From Rotaria sordida (Eukaryota > Rotifera > Eurotatoria > Philodinida > Philodinidae), in the NCBI GenBank assembly GCA_905250125.1, contig CAJNOL010000050.1, forward strand, positions 124,001 through 188,000: a stretch of DNA of 64,000 bases, given 5' to 3'. The notes beneath the pieces are model-generated. The model was not told the origin of the DNA. It saw only the letters and a program-made list of their open reading frames with translations, and did not search any database. Below, in pieces: positions 35,429-48,349 of this stretch (positions are counted from its first letter, which is position 1; each line of letters begins with the position of its first letter). The position numbers and the translations under genes were made by a program.

Positions 35429-38400
35429 CTACAAGTTGATATAAGGAAAAGAAAAAATAAAAAATGATATTAATGGAAATGCTTCAATTTATGACACAGT
35501 GCCTATCAATATTTGCATAATACCTTATGTACTCAACTAAAACGATAAGAATTTATGACATATAATAAGAATGAAGAATTTTCATTTTATACTAGGAATT
35601 CTTTTTTTTCCTCCTCGTCTTTTATTTGTCAATGTACACTTTGTGAGTCAATGAAGTAAATACACAATATGCTGTAACTTTGGAAGTTTTGTCTTTCTTT
35701 ACACAATACATGTTTGCTCTCTAAGCGACTCTCACACCTGCCTTGTGACTCTTCCCATCGTCATCACTACGAAAGAGAAAAAAAAACCAGTAAACAATTC
35801 ATTAGAAAATAAAATACGATTTTTAAAAAGAAAACAGAGACTTGTCGATAGGCCATTATAATCGAAATTAACATATGATAAGGATTATATTAATATCATA
35901 TGACGAAAAGATTAATAAAATAAATTAGAAAAGAAAAAGCAAATGCCATATAGATTGATAGGCAAAATTTTTCTCTGAAATTCAATTTTTAGTACATTTA
36001 CATAAAAGCAACAGATAAATATTGTTTTTTAAGCACACATATATTGTTACACGAAACATACCTATAAAAAGTTAGTAAACAAGATATTATTGAAAAATAG
36101 GAGGAAGTTTATGAAAAAAAAATCCAACTTTAATTTATATAATATTCAATTAGTAATGATTTTGATAGTAATCTATATTTTTTTTTTGTTTTTTTCTCTC
36201 TTCATTTATAATTGGAAGTTTGATTAACTAATAATATCTCACGCATATGACACATATTATTCGAGAATCGTCATCAAGTAGATGACGCTCTCTATATTCG
36301 GAATTAGAGTTATGATATGTTCTTAATTGAAAACAACTGTGATAATACTAATATCAACAAACAAAAAGAGCGATATGATAAAAACAATTAGATTGACCTA
36401 GTAAGAGGATAAAGATAATAGAATGCAATAGTTTTCTATCAAGACAAGAAAATAAAACAAGGACAAACAAATAGAAACATATTGTTTATAATCGATGTCA
36501 AAAAATAAGCCGCGCGTGTTGCTAAGACTCTGTCAAAAGTGCATTATTAGTGATGATTATTGTAATATCAACTATATACATATATGACATCATGTAATTA
36601 AAATTTCACAGTAAGAAAAAAACTAATAAAAAACAACACTTTAGAATCTACTGCTCTTATTATAGTGAATCGTTATTTCTAACATAATCTATATTAGATG
36701 TGAAGGATTATCGAAAGACTAAAATGTTAAAAATTGAGTTCTTTTACAGAATACATGCATCCCACGCACTAATTGATTTGATCTCACAATGAAAAAGATT
36801 ACATGTGGATGGGAGAAAGTATGTCCATGTATCCTGTAGAAGTATCGAGATAGGAATAGAGCTTCTAAATTAAAAAATTTTCTCATAGTGATGAAATATA
36901 AATATCGCATTAAAATTATCATCAGCATTACTCAATATGATTCATTTTTTGCTACTAATCATAGTATTGTGTGCACATGATTAGTTTCAGGTCATTTCGT
37001 TCTCTTGTACAGGAAAGAAAAATTTGTTAACAATAATCCCATCGTGGGAAGAAAAATGAAATAAATCGATTCTACCGTCCGTAAGTTTTTACTTACAAAA
37101 AAAAAACAGGATCTTGTTCGATATTCAAGACATCTCTTCGCATTACAGAATAAATATAACATAATACAATCTAATTTGTTAGACGAGAGAACGAAGCTTT
37201 TAAGCATTAGGATATAAAGATATATTATTTCAATAAGCAAAATATACTGTTTGATGTGTTGTAAAAGTCATAAAAATAGATTTATTTCTACCATAAACAA
37301 CAAACTTTTAGCTTTCTTCATTGACTATGCATTATTTTTTTTTTGTTTATATTTGATCGTCGAATGATGCATTCAATGTTTAATGTCGTTTTTTTGAGTT
37401 TATACAAATTATTAAATTCAATGAACTTAATGATAATAATCATCAAATCGCATTGTTGTTAAAAACTATAACACTAATATGTTAACGATATATATTTGTT
37501 GAGATAAAATAATTTACAAATGAGACCGTTTATAGAAGGATATGACCTTTAAGGTTGAATAATCTCCATATTCCATTCCAGATGCAATTCTGATATTAAC
37601 ACTTGATTTGTGTCATTAGCATTGATGTCGATAAATATGGTTTCATTTCTTTCTATTAATATTTATTAATGACTGCGTGCACAATGAAAAACTTTGATAA
37701 GATTTTTGCTACACTACCGCTTTATCTATAAGTTTAGTATTAATTTTAATGTTATTTATTCAATTTTCTCAAATAGACATTGATTTTCTACTCTTATTTG
37801 CCGTTCAAACTAATTGTATAGTATTCTAAACTTTTATGAACTACATATATCATTGAATATCAATTCGATAACTCATCAGACAATTGAACCAAAAGATTCT
37901 TAACTAAAAAAATTTTTTAGCTAACCTTGACTTTCAAGACGTCCCTACTAAAATTAATGAAACTACAGAAAAATACTGCCTAGTAACTTAACATCAGTTC
38001 ATCATAACTGTATTATTGATAATATATAAAAGATCACCTATGAAGATGCATGCACAATAATCAATAGAAGACAAAATAAGTTTATAACTTTGCTGTAAAT
38101 AATGCAAAATTTGACAAGATCTAGCGTATTCATCATATTCTAAAAATATTTTTTTGAAATCAAGTTTATACTTTTGAACAATAGTTTTATTCTTTATTAT
38201 TAATGAATTCTTTTGTGCATTTTCCAATGGCCTGTCTAATTGATATGAAAGCTCGTTTCTTATATATATTTATTATTTATTTTATGTCAAAGAGAGGAAA
38301 CATTGTTTTTTCTTCCATTGTGTAAGAACTTCCAACTGAATTAAATAAATATCTTTTTAATACGAAAATAAACGCATAGAGGAGAAAAATGTAACAGTTA

Positions 38401-39155
38401 ATTATAATCAACTTTCATTCTCATTTTTCCGAATAACTATGAATTTATATTTGAGAACATATCTAAGAAAATGAAATAACGTTACTTACAGAATTAATAT
38501 GTATTTTTCAAAGATGATACTGACTGTTGAATTAATAGACTTAAAAGCGTTACTTTACCTTCCCATTAAACAACATTATAAAATCTAACACGTTCTCACT
38601 TTTCTAGAATAGCAAAGTGAATGAAATACTTGAGTCATGCACATACTCTTCAGATATGTGTGTAAGTATTTCACGCAAATATTTAAGAAAAATGGGGTGT
38701 GTTTTTTTTACGTCTCTTGGAATGCTAGATTTCGATTAAAGATTATATACTGTATTTTACTATTAAGAAATCAATTGGATAATGCCATTTTGTCTTTACG
38801 CATTTCATAAAGATAAGTACTAACACGAATATATATCGTAAGAAGAAATATTTCAATTAAAAATAGATAGTCATATACAAAAGTATGCTTTTTTTTTCGT
38901 CATTCTTTTAATTCATTTGATTAGTCTCAGATATCAAATTGCGTTGTTATTGTGCTGATCATATGTATCGACGATATGATTTCAAGGCAATGAAAGACTC
39001 TTGTCTTGATAAGATGATTCATTTTTGGTGTCAGATAAACTTCTCTTTTCCTTAATATAACTAATCGGATGAATACAAATCTGTCTCTATTTTTATTTAA
39101 CTAGAAACATATACAATTATTATCATTTTATTTCGCGATAAAGAACATCGTCGGA
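35429..39155. other. Gene-poor 3.7-kb stretch
   Basis: No gene recognised. It may contain a 5' exon and promoter of the Raw-like gene. There are A/T homopolymers and scattered short direct repeats only. Confidence 0.45.
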
Positions 39156-39676
39156 TAAGATCGTATATCTGCCATCCCCTTAGATTTCACCTTCAATAGA
39201 GTAGAAAGATGGAGCATGAAATTCTACACATTTCTGTCTATTTATCTCCAAAATAACTATGGTACTCGTAGTTTTCCTATTATAAAGCCAATATGAAAAC
39301 TACTAGCATAGATCGATCTAGTTTCTCATGCTCCACAAATTGACATATCGACTATGTTCGTCGATTACTTTATGCAGAGTCAGACAAGTATGATATCATA
39401 CCTGTCTGACTCTGCATAAAGTAATCGATGAACATAGTCGATATGTCAATTTGTGGAGCATAAAAATCTACATCGATATACGCTATTAGTTTTCATATTG
39501 GGCTTATAATAGAAAAACTACGATCCCGGAAGACTATTTAGTTCACACAAATTGTGTTTTTTTTTGCATTCAACGAAAAACAAAATAAATAGACAGAAAT
39601 GTGTAGAATTTCATGCTCTACCTTTCTATTCTATTGAAAGTGAGATCTAAGAGGATGGTCGATATATGATCTTATT
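39156..39676. repeat. Near-loopless palindrome, foldback element
   Basis: The two halves are inverted copies around 39394/39395 (TGAT|ATCA). Next to the centre, TTTATGCAGAGTCAGAC is mirrored by GTCTGACTCTGCATAAA. Then ATCGACTATGTTCGTCGATT mirrors AATCGATGAACATAGTCGAT, and CTCCACAAATTGACATA mirrors its partner. Farther out, CATGAAATTCTACACATTTC and its partner still match. The right half carries about 40 extra bases near 39530-39590. No coding capacity. Confidence 0.9.
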
Positions 39677-40146
39677 TGGAACTATCCTTCAACAAATTCT
39701 AAAATTACTATAATAAAAAAATTTGTCTTAAAAAACTTTTGCATGATAAGCCTTATAAACACAAAAGAGTAATGTTGAAGTCGTAAGTAACTATTTTTAT
39801 ATTCATATTTTCAATCATTTTTATGATTATTGAAAGTTAAATTCTTCGGAAATATTCATTTATTATATTCATCTATTCTTTTTTCTTTTTCTTATTAATT
39901 CTCACTATTCATTCATACACATTGACAACAAAACAGAAAGCCATACAATGCTAGGATACAACAGAAAAAAAAAATTATGATCAACGTATTAGACTAGTAG
40001 GAAAATAGACAAAAACAAAAAGTTATACGAAATAAAATGAAATGAAATGATTAAATAATTAAGTTTTGTTTTTGACAAAATTAAAAAAAAAGAAAAGAAA
40101 ATCAAATGAACCATTCCTCTTTATTGTGCTTGATATTCGATTATAT
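39677..40146. other. Intergenic 3' of Ig-domain gene
   Basis: About 0.5 kb, AT-rich. It presumably includes the 3' untranslated region of the Ig-domain gene. Nothing else visible. Confidence 0.4.
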
Positions 40147-42651
40147 TCACCGGTCAAATTCAGGATCATTGACCACTTCAACACGACAACTTGTCCTTGC
40201 TTCACCAAATCGATTTTTGACAACACAATCAACAGTGCCAGCATCCGTTCTCATACACTAAATAAATCAATGAAGATTTAATAAATAAATGTCAGACAAT
40301 GTCATCTTATATTTTAATACATACACGAGACAGAGAAAAAATGGCATTTTCACCATTATAATCTGTTTTTGCTTGTGCTGTTGATGAAATTAACTTAAAA
40401 AAAAACAAATAGTTTCAATTTGTTGTATAAAAAAATGGAAAAAAAAATACTACTTTGCCATTATGAAACCAGTTTACTGCCACTTGCAAACCGACGATAC
40501 CACATGATAATTTTAAAGGACGACCTTCAATTATAGTTATATCATTGAGTGGTTGTGTGATACGCGGTGTAGCATTGGAAGCTGACGCTAAAGAAAAACG
40601 AAAAAAAAAAATTATCATTCAATATTTCATAAGATAAGAAAATTTCTTTTTTAATTCTTACAAACAACAATTAGTTGAGCAATTGCTTCTTCTCGACCAT
40701 ATCTATTCATTATTGTACATTTTACATGACCATTATCACGAATACTAATTGGTCCAATATCCAAATAATAAATATCATGAAGTTTATATGTTCGATATTG
40801 TGATGATGTTGAACCACCAGCGGCAATTATTTCTGGTACACGTGAATCATTATGAGACCAAACAATAGTTGGAAGTGGATCACCACCAAAACAACATTTG
40901 AATTTAGCTAGTAATATGCAATTCATTTTAACAATTGATATGATTCAAACAAAGAAAAAAAAATACATAGCAATAAAGAACTTATAAAGTGTAAAAATGC
41001 TCTTTTTTTTTCGATTAATTGAAAACATATTTGTCTCATAAATTTTAACTAAAATTTTGTGTTTTAAAGAAAATCAATCTTTTTTGAATATGAAAGATGA
41101 GTAGAATTGTTCTTTTTTTGGTAATATACCTATTTCATTGGGTAATACAAGTACTGGTTGTGGTCGAATTAAAAAATATGGTCGAACAAGTTTATCATCT
41201 TCATTGGCATCAAATGGGACTGAGTACGAAGTATTCTGTTGATGACGATAATCATTTGATTGAATTGATTCATTCTTTCTTCTTGTAATTTCACTTTTTG
41301 AATGATAGTCAGCTGAAATAATTGGTCCATTGACTAATGTATTTCTTTTTCGTACATGAACTACAATAATAAGACATAATTATGTTATATTTCATAATTT
41401 GATTATCTCAAATTGCGATATAAAGAATGTCATGCAAAATACCGCGTGAAATACAAGAAAAATTAAAAAACGATCATAGAAACATACTTAGTCCATTATC
41501 GAGCGATCGTTTAAAGTGCTGTAACCGTTTAATGATTCGATCAATAAATGTTTTTATGACTGCTAAATAAGAAATAAAGGCAAAAAAATATAATTGTTTT
41601 TCTTTCTTTCTGTATACTATGTTAATATGTGTAAATAACTCTAATTAAAATATACAATATTCTTTTGATTAAATACCTTTGCCACTATTGTTATTATTAC
41701 TATTCATTAATGTCTTCGTACTATTGAACGCATTTTCATCAATAAATAACGTTGTATGTAAATCATTCACGCATAAAGAAACATGATGAGCTGATTCTTG
41801 TACTGGTTGAGATGATGTTTGATTGCTTGTCTGATAACCACCAACGTTATCAAATTGCGATGAAGTGATTATATTATTAGAATAGGAAGTTGTTTCTTGA
41901 ATGTTTGTGTCTGTTACTGCTGTTGGGATAATGGGAATGAATACGTCAGGTTCATGTCGAAAACGAATAGGATCAGATTGTAGACGTTCCCAAACAGCTG
42001 GACGAGGCACAGAAACAGCCGGCGGACCAGTTGATGAAGTAGCAAACTAGACATAACATATAAATAAAGATGATATCAATGTTTAAATAAAAAAAAAGCA
42101 TACATTTCTTACTGATGAATCTTGTTGATAATGAGAATAGTTTATTGTCGTTGGATGTCTTGCAGTAATGTCTGTATCACTTGATGAATTTCGACTGCTT
42201 GATGATGAACTACGTTGTCGTTGTCTTGGACGTTCACGTTCAGTAATTATAGGGATTGTTCCATTGATTGGTACTCGACCATGAGTTTGTTGTTTCCATT
42301 CTTCTAATGAAATATTATTTGTACGTTGCTGTTGTTGTTGTTGTTGTTGTTGCTGATTCATAGATGCCATTGATTCTGAATCTGTAATGGGATCAAGTGT
42401 AGTTCTATAGGAAAGTATATAATTCGGTTCACCATTAACATCCATATATTGAGACTCTTCTTCTTCTAACATTGTTTTCATTAATGAATGATATGCATTA
42501 TCAGTTGTATGACGTTTTCGCCGATCACGTATTCGTTCTCGATATGCAGGTGGTCGGGTTACTAATCCTGTAGTTATTTTTTCATTGAATGGTGCTCGAC
42601 GTTCATCAACTATGGATGAATAACGACGTCGAATTTGTCGAGTTGGTTGGT

Positions 42652-42682
<31 letters not shown>

Positions 42683-43000
42683 ATTTTGATATTGTTCACG
42701 ATAGAGAAAGTCAACATCAGCAAGTTCTTCAACAGGTAAACGTTCAACAACAATTAAATCATGTTGATTGAAATTATTTCGATTTAATACAGGTAAACTA
42801 TAATTTTCATTTCGTTGATATCGTCGATAGATAGGTTGTTGCTGATGAAGACGAATATGAACAGTATCAGGAAATATAAAATCCGATATTCGATTAAAAC
42901 TTTTTGATACAGGTCGAGCCATTGGTGGTAAATAGTGATATGATCGTGGTCGTTTACGTGATGTAAACCATTCCGGTGGTACACTCTCATAGCTGTACAT
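40147..43000 (-). CDS. Cytoplasmic-type protein with two C-terminal I-set Ig domains
   Basis: Eight exons (42113-43000, 41677-42046, 41488-41562, 41130-41360, 40662-40907, 40454-40587, 40325-40393 and 40147-40257) encode 707 residues from the ATG at 43000. The N-terminal 500 residues are disordered-looking and basic, with two poly-Gln runs (coded by CAA/CAG), RDRRKRH and an RPRQRQRSSSSSSRNSSS stretch. Two I-set domains follow. Ig1 (about 503-603) has FKCCFGGDPLPTIVWSHND and ISIRDNGHVKCTIMNRYG. Ig2 (about 610-702) has IEGRPLKLSCGIVG, VNWFHNGK and TDAGTVDCVVKNRFGEA. The Cys/Trp/DxGxYxC-like pattern is present, with Val or Lys in place of the usual Tyr. No signal peptide or membrane segment is seen, so an intracellular, sarcomeric or actin-associated role like palladin/myotilin/titin is likelier than a receptor. 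No orthologue is assigned. Confidence 0.82.
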
Positions 43001-46000
43001 TGTCTTTTTTTCTCTTCACTTTTTATATCTAAAAATGAAACATAGATTTTATATTTCATAGTAGTCAAACAATTCCTTCATTAATACTATTAAATACTCA
43101 TATTCCAATATGTCACTCATTAACCATGACACGATTAGTTCCTCGTGTAATGAACTATAGCAAAATGGCATCAAAAAGGATAAATAAATTAAAGCGAATA
43201 AAGAGAATGTAGATGAGAAAAAAAAAGAAGAATGAGAAAATAAGCAGCGTATGTTCGCACATACCATGTATGAATGTTTTACGTGTGGTAAATATTAGTA
43301 GCGAGTACAGCGGTCAATCTAAGTAGATCGAGTTTCGCTTGATCATTGCCGTTATGAAAAGTACGAGTGAATACTTACGCAATCATATATACAAGATTCA
43401 ATTAGACCAACAATAGTTAGCAACTTTATAACATGCTATAATATATATTTATATTTATATTTATATATTGTATATTAGTAAGTTAGTACAAGCTATTCAA
43501 TACTTGTCGCATCAATATGTGTGCATAAGTATATCCAGATGAAAAATACAGACGACGCCCAATCATATATATACATATACATATACATATATATGTATAT
43601 GACGAAAGATCAGGCACACACTCTTACTATAATAGACATGCTCTCATGATAATCACAGATGTCATACGGCGTAGAACAGATAGGAAGATGCATCCCACTA
43701 TATTTCTTAGCTACTGTATGAGAACACACATGTATGCGCACCAGCAGGAGAAAAAATAACACAATTGCGAATCAAGGACGAACGCTATTTAGACGCTCAT
43801 AAATAAATATAGTATTCTGCGACACGAGATACCATTATACATGTATTCATGCATATAAATTGCTGTTGCTATTGCTATTGCTATTACTGTCACTATCGTT
43901 TTTTTTTTCTTTCTCACTTGTTCTTATTATAAGTTTTTTTGGAAAAAGAAATTGGTTAATTAATGTGTCAGATGTAGAATGATGCTGATAGCAATTACAT
44001 CACCTCGATATGAAGGATTGTAAATACAATATTCTTTTTGTATATATATATGGCATGTCGTCTAATATCAAAAGGTTATATTGTAAAAATTAAACGGTTT
44101 GACAGCAGTTGCTGTCATACAAATCGAATGTTATCGTTAGATACACCTGTCACATCCTGCCGAGTGTATAGACAATATCTATTCGTAATTGGAAACAATC
44201 TAACGTACACACCAGGCAGTTATTAGTGGTTGTCTATTTCCCTTGCCATATATGTTGATCGATTTCTAGATGCTTTTTGTCAACATGTGGAAATAAAAGA
44301 AGAAAAATAACTATAAATGGGCGTACATAGAAAATATCTATAAATGTATGTCATAACAAACATGCATACGACTAAATTTACTCTTCTTTCTTTCTTTCTT
44401 TCTTACTATCTATCGAAAAACTGTGTTCTGAAACAATTATATTCATAAAAATACATGAAAACATGTTTTTTTCATATTTTCTATTTTTAATGGTATACAA
44501 ATAGATTAACTCACCAACCCTTTATTTTGTATAAACATCAGATATCAACACGTAGAGTGTTGAAAGATGGTGGGCCATAAAAGTTTTGTATTTTTATCAT
44601 TTTCCTTGTCAAATGACATTTGAAATGCTCGCATCAGCAGAAAAGCCGCAAGAACAAAAACAAAGATATTTTTTTCTGTCGTTGTACGCGTGTCTGTGTA
44701 GTGTGCAGCCGCAGTGAAGAACGTCGACTGATGAAGAGAGAAACTGAGATGTTTTTTTCTAGGCGCTCGCACACATTGGTTTATAGAATCGACGAACGCC
44801 CTTCACATATAATAAATTTTGTTCTGTTATAAAGACGACGAATGTGCTCGTGGTGCGTATGTTATGTATGTGTAGACAAGGAAAAGAAAGAAAAAAAAAA
44901 CTAGAAAGCAAGCAAAAAGGTATCTTTCACCACCAAAGAAAAAATGCTGAAGTTCTATCATTTATAGAACGAAATGATTGAGAAAGTCTCTTCGATAGAC
45001 ACCTTTATACTGTCATATTCTTCTCTTATTTGCTTGTTATTTGTCGAGTATAAAAGAAGAAAAAAGAAAGAAAAAAGATTGTTATATGTCAACAAAGTAG
45101 CGTTGAGATCAACCAAGTTTTTTTTTTTGTTGAATTATGCGTATGTGTAGACTCCAACCGGTTTCATTTGCATATTGTCAATGTAATAGAGCGAAATAAA
45201 GAGGGATTCGAGTAAGGTCGAAAAAAAAAGAAAGATACTATTAGTTGTTAACCTTGGTTCAACTTGCACAGTACAATGTCAAACAACTTTCTATTGTGCA
45301 GTTTCTACGACATATTAATGAGTAAAACAGTTGGTAACGGTTAAAAAAAAATGCAAAAAGAAATAGAAACGTATTATTCTTTTACCATCGAAGAAACATT
45401 TATGTCGTGTTGAAAGTTCAAGAAGAAAATAGAAAAAAAGAAGAAGAAATGCAACTCATGTTGCCCATGAAAGTTTTAAGATGAAATCAATTGAGAAAAA
45501 TATTTTATACAATGATTTAATAAATGAAAAAAAAGAAATCTATCAAACACTTTCATTTTACAATAAGACTAAAAGTATTAAAATTGTTAATAATGATGAG
45601 CATCACACTTGCCATTTGTTTTTATCTTCTTTCATTGATCTGATCGATGAAGGGAAGAATTATAACTGATGATGCAATAATCAATTACGATCACGTTCAT
45701 CATTCTTATATCAACAATTATCGATTGCTTATTATTATAGTATTGTCAAATTTTACACATGTTTATCCAATCAGTATAGTGTGTTGTTAAATGATTAAAA
45801 GATTTCTATGACTTTTTTTTTCTCTTACGGAATCCATGTTTGTTGTATTGACATGTAAATTCCTTTCTATTTATAATTGAACTACAGCGTGACATAGGTA
45901 ATGTTTCCTGTTATATATACCTAAATCTGATATTTCATATAAATCATCGTTCACTTTGATTCGAAAAAAGATTATATCTTATGTTAGATGACAATTTCCA

Positions 46001-46194
46001 TCTTGTTTTTTGATCATGTCAGATTCTTGAACCGGATACAACACTTGGAATAAAGAGACACATGTTCGAGGAAAAAAATTTTCAAGTGGATTTTCTAGAA
46101 AATCCTGGTTTTCCATAGGATTATATCCTAGTACATGACGATTTCCATCAAGCATTATCCGAAACGACTTAAACTTTTTTTTTCGGGTACCTTA
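43001..46194. other. Intergenic, 3.2 kb
   Basis: Upstream of the Ig-domain gene. It contains simple repeats: AT-rich tandem near 43439-43470, a CATATA palindromic run at 43559-43605, CTATTG units near 43861-43885 and TTTC units near 44385-44402. Several short open frames lack protein character. No gene recognised. Confidence 0.45.
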
Positions 46195-46610
46195 GATTAT
46201 ATCTCACGAGGAAAGGTCTCCAAGTATCAAATCACTTTTTGATCGAATACATGCTCAAACAATAGACCTCAGTGAGCTATTAAATAGCCTACAAGGATTT
46301 AGTTTTTCAGACCTCCTGAGCCCAGATATACGATAGTTTTACTGTACTAATATATTTGATATCTTAACTAAACATGTTCCGATCGAGCTCAAATTTATCT
46401 CAATACCAAGGCACTTAGTACTGATTAAGATCCCAGAATTTGAAGATAAATCATTGTTTCTTATGAAAGATATGAATCTNNNNNNNNNNTCTGAAAAACT
46501 AAATCCTTGTAGGCTATTAAATAGCTCACTGAGGTCTATTGTTTAAGTATATATTCGATCAAAAAGCGATTTGATACTTGGAGACCTTCCTTCGTCTGAG
46601 GTATTTTTGA
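46195..46610. repeat. Inverted repeat with assembly gap in the loop
   Basis: The left arm (about 46204-46312; GGTCTCCAAGTATCAAATC, GACCTCAGTGAGCTATTAAA, CCTACAAGGATTTAGTTTTT) is mirrored at about 46490-46607. Ten Ns (46480-46489) lie immediately next to the right arm. The spacer is about 170 bp. It is likely another foldback element. No open reading frame of note. Confidence 0.85.
46480..46489. other. Assembly gap (10 N)
   Basis: Ten unknown bases at the inner edge of the right arm of an inverted repeat. A hairpin that blocks polymerase or confuses read joining would explain the position. Confidence 0.99.
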
Positions 46611-47304
46611 GTATTTTCGAAAATGTGGTTTTCTTTTTTTTATGAGAAAAATACGTAAAGGTTCGGAGCCAAAATCGGAGTGTTGACTTTCAGAATCCTA
46701 TAAGTCCGAATAGGAAAGTCAAAAACGAAAACGACCAATTTTTTCTTTGAAGAACACTTCCAGGTATCTGTAGTCGAAATTTTACTTCGATTAGACAAAG
46801 TTAGAGGGAGGTTGTAAGCAGCCAGGATTGGAAAAACTGATGTTTTGTGTTACACTAAGTCAAGAACGAGAATTTCGATATCATTATTAGGAAAAAAAAC
46901 TTTCTCAAATTCAGCAGTTCTATAAAAGTAAGCTGTTTAGAGTCGAATGATGTTTCTAATTGCACATACCACTTGAACTTATCAGACCGAATACTCAACT
47001 CAAAATCGAGCTTTTGGTCAAAGAAAAAAAAAGACTGCGGGGAATACTCTTAAGATAAATAGCAAAATTTTTCTTCAAACGACTTGTATCAGAAATATCA
47101 ATCAACATAGCTGTGGAGGGTATTGCATCGGTGAATGTCATGTGATGACGTAACTATTGAGTATGCCAGGCCCCATAATGATGATAGCAAATGACAAGAG
47201 TAGAAAAATGGAGAATCATAAATAAAGATTCGACGATTTATTTAGTAAGCAGAAAGGAGAGTAGACAATATGAGGGAACACGTAGAGTCAAATTAAAGGA
47301 GATA
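46611..47304. other. Intergenic between foldback and LTR element
   Basis: About 0.7 kb, no gene or repeat recognised. Confidence 0.4.
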
Positions 47305-47560
47305 TGTTTGAACTAGAGTAAGTTAGAAATAAGGAAGGATTGGATGAAAAGTAAAATATATAGAAGAAAAAAACAAGTAGAGTAAGAACAATATATGAAT
47401 AGAATGAATTAATGCAACTAATGAAGAAGCTAAGAATAGTAATTAGAAAATACAAATGAGTGTGAGAGAAAGAACACAGATAACAAGACAACTCAAATAT
47501 GAATAAAGTAAATATAAACAACAAGAAAAGAGAATATAGGTGATGGCTAGTGTCGTTACA
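47305..47560 (-). repeat. 3' LTR
   Basis: Direct repeat of 50305-50564, sharing for example AGTAATTAGAAAAT and GTGAGAGAAAGAACACAGAT. It is the 3' LTR because gag reads on the minus strand. Confidence 0.8.
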
Positions 47561-48118
47561 GGGTTTCCATATCCGAAATAAGTCGAATCTCTGATCCGAA
47601 AAAAATAGAATTAAATCTACAATAGAGAAACGGAGATAAAAAAAATAGAAATACGTTTTTTTTTCTTTTTTTATGATCGATACGGTATTAAGCGATAGCA
47701 TCGTTGAAATTGTTACTACATTTAAAATCAAATTCAGTCATCAATGTCTAAAAGACATTGAAAATAAGCAAATATGCTTTTATGATTACCTTGAAAAGAA
47801 AGACTTTGTGTTTTGGAATATTTATGATAACATTCATGAAAATGAATTGATCTTCTATGGGTTAGACGTTCAAATGTTGGAACATTATTGTTGAGTGTCG
47901 TTATGAAAGAATGAGAAGATATTGAAATGAATAATTTAGTAAGAAGTGATGGTACGAGTGAGTTAGGAAAATGTGAGGTAATATAGTACTGAAATAGTAA
48001 TAGTTTATGGAGCAGGTATTGCGTAAAATGGTTTGAATAGTTGATGGAACAGAAGCTGAATGGTTGATGACGCCAGATAATGATAAAAGATAGGGCTGAA
48101 CAATAATGGGTAGTGTAT

Positions 48119-48132
48119 GGGGGGGGGGGGGG
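48119..48132. repeat. Poly-G homopolymer (14 G)
   Basis: Fourteen consecutive G inside the LTR element, an exception to the local AT richness. Its length may be unreliable. Confidence 0.85.
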
Positions 48133-48349
48133 CTAAAGTTGGGAATGATGATTGAGGAGTGATTGATGAGCGTGTTGGATAAAAGGGTAAAGAGAATGAT
48201 AGGACAGAAGTGCAAGTTGGTGAACCACGGATGAGTAATGTAGATGGAACAGTAGATTGAATTACTGATGGAATGGTAGTCAAATTGTCGATGACAACAT
48301 TTGAAGGTAAAGGATTAGACTGGAAGATAACACTGCGTGTGACCTTGAG

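Noticed and set aside
44545-44832. Overlapping frames on both strands near 44.6-44.8 kb
   Set aside because: Arg/Ser-rich low-information translations with no intron signals or homologous motifs.
47673-47894. Plus-strand frame (73 codons) in the LTR element
   Set aside because: Its middle corresponds to the reverse strand of a duplicated gag segment, so the plus frame is a shadow.
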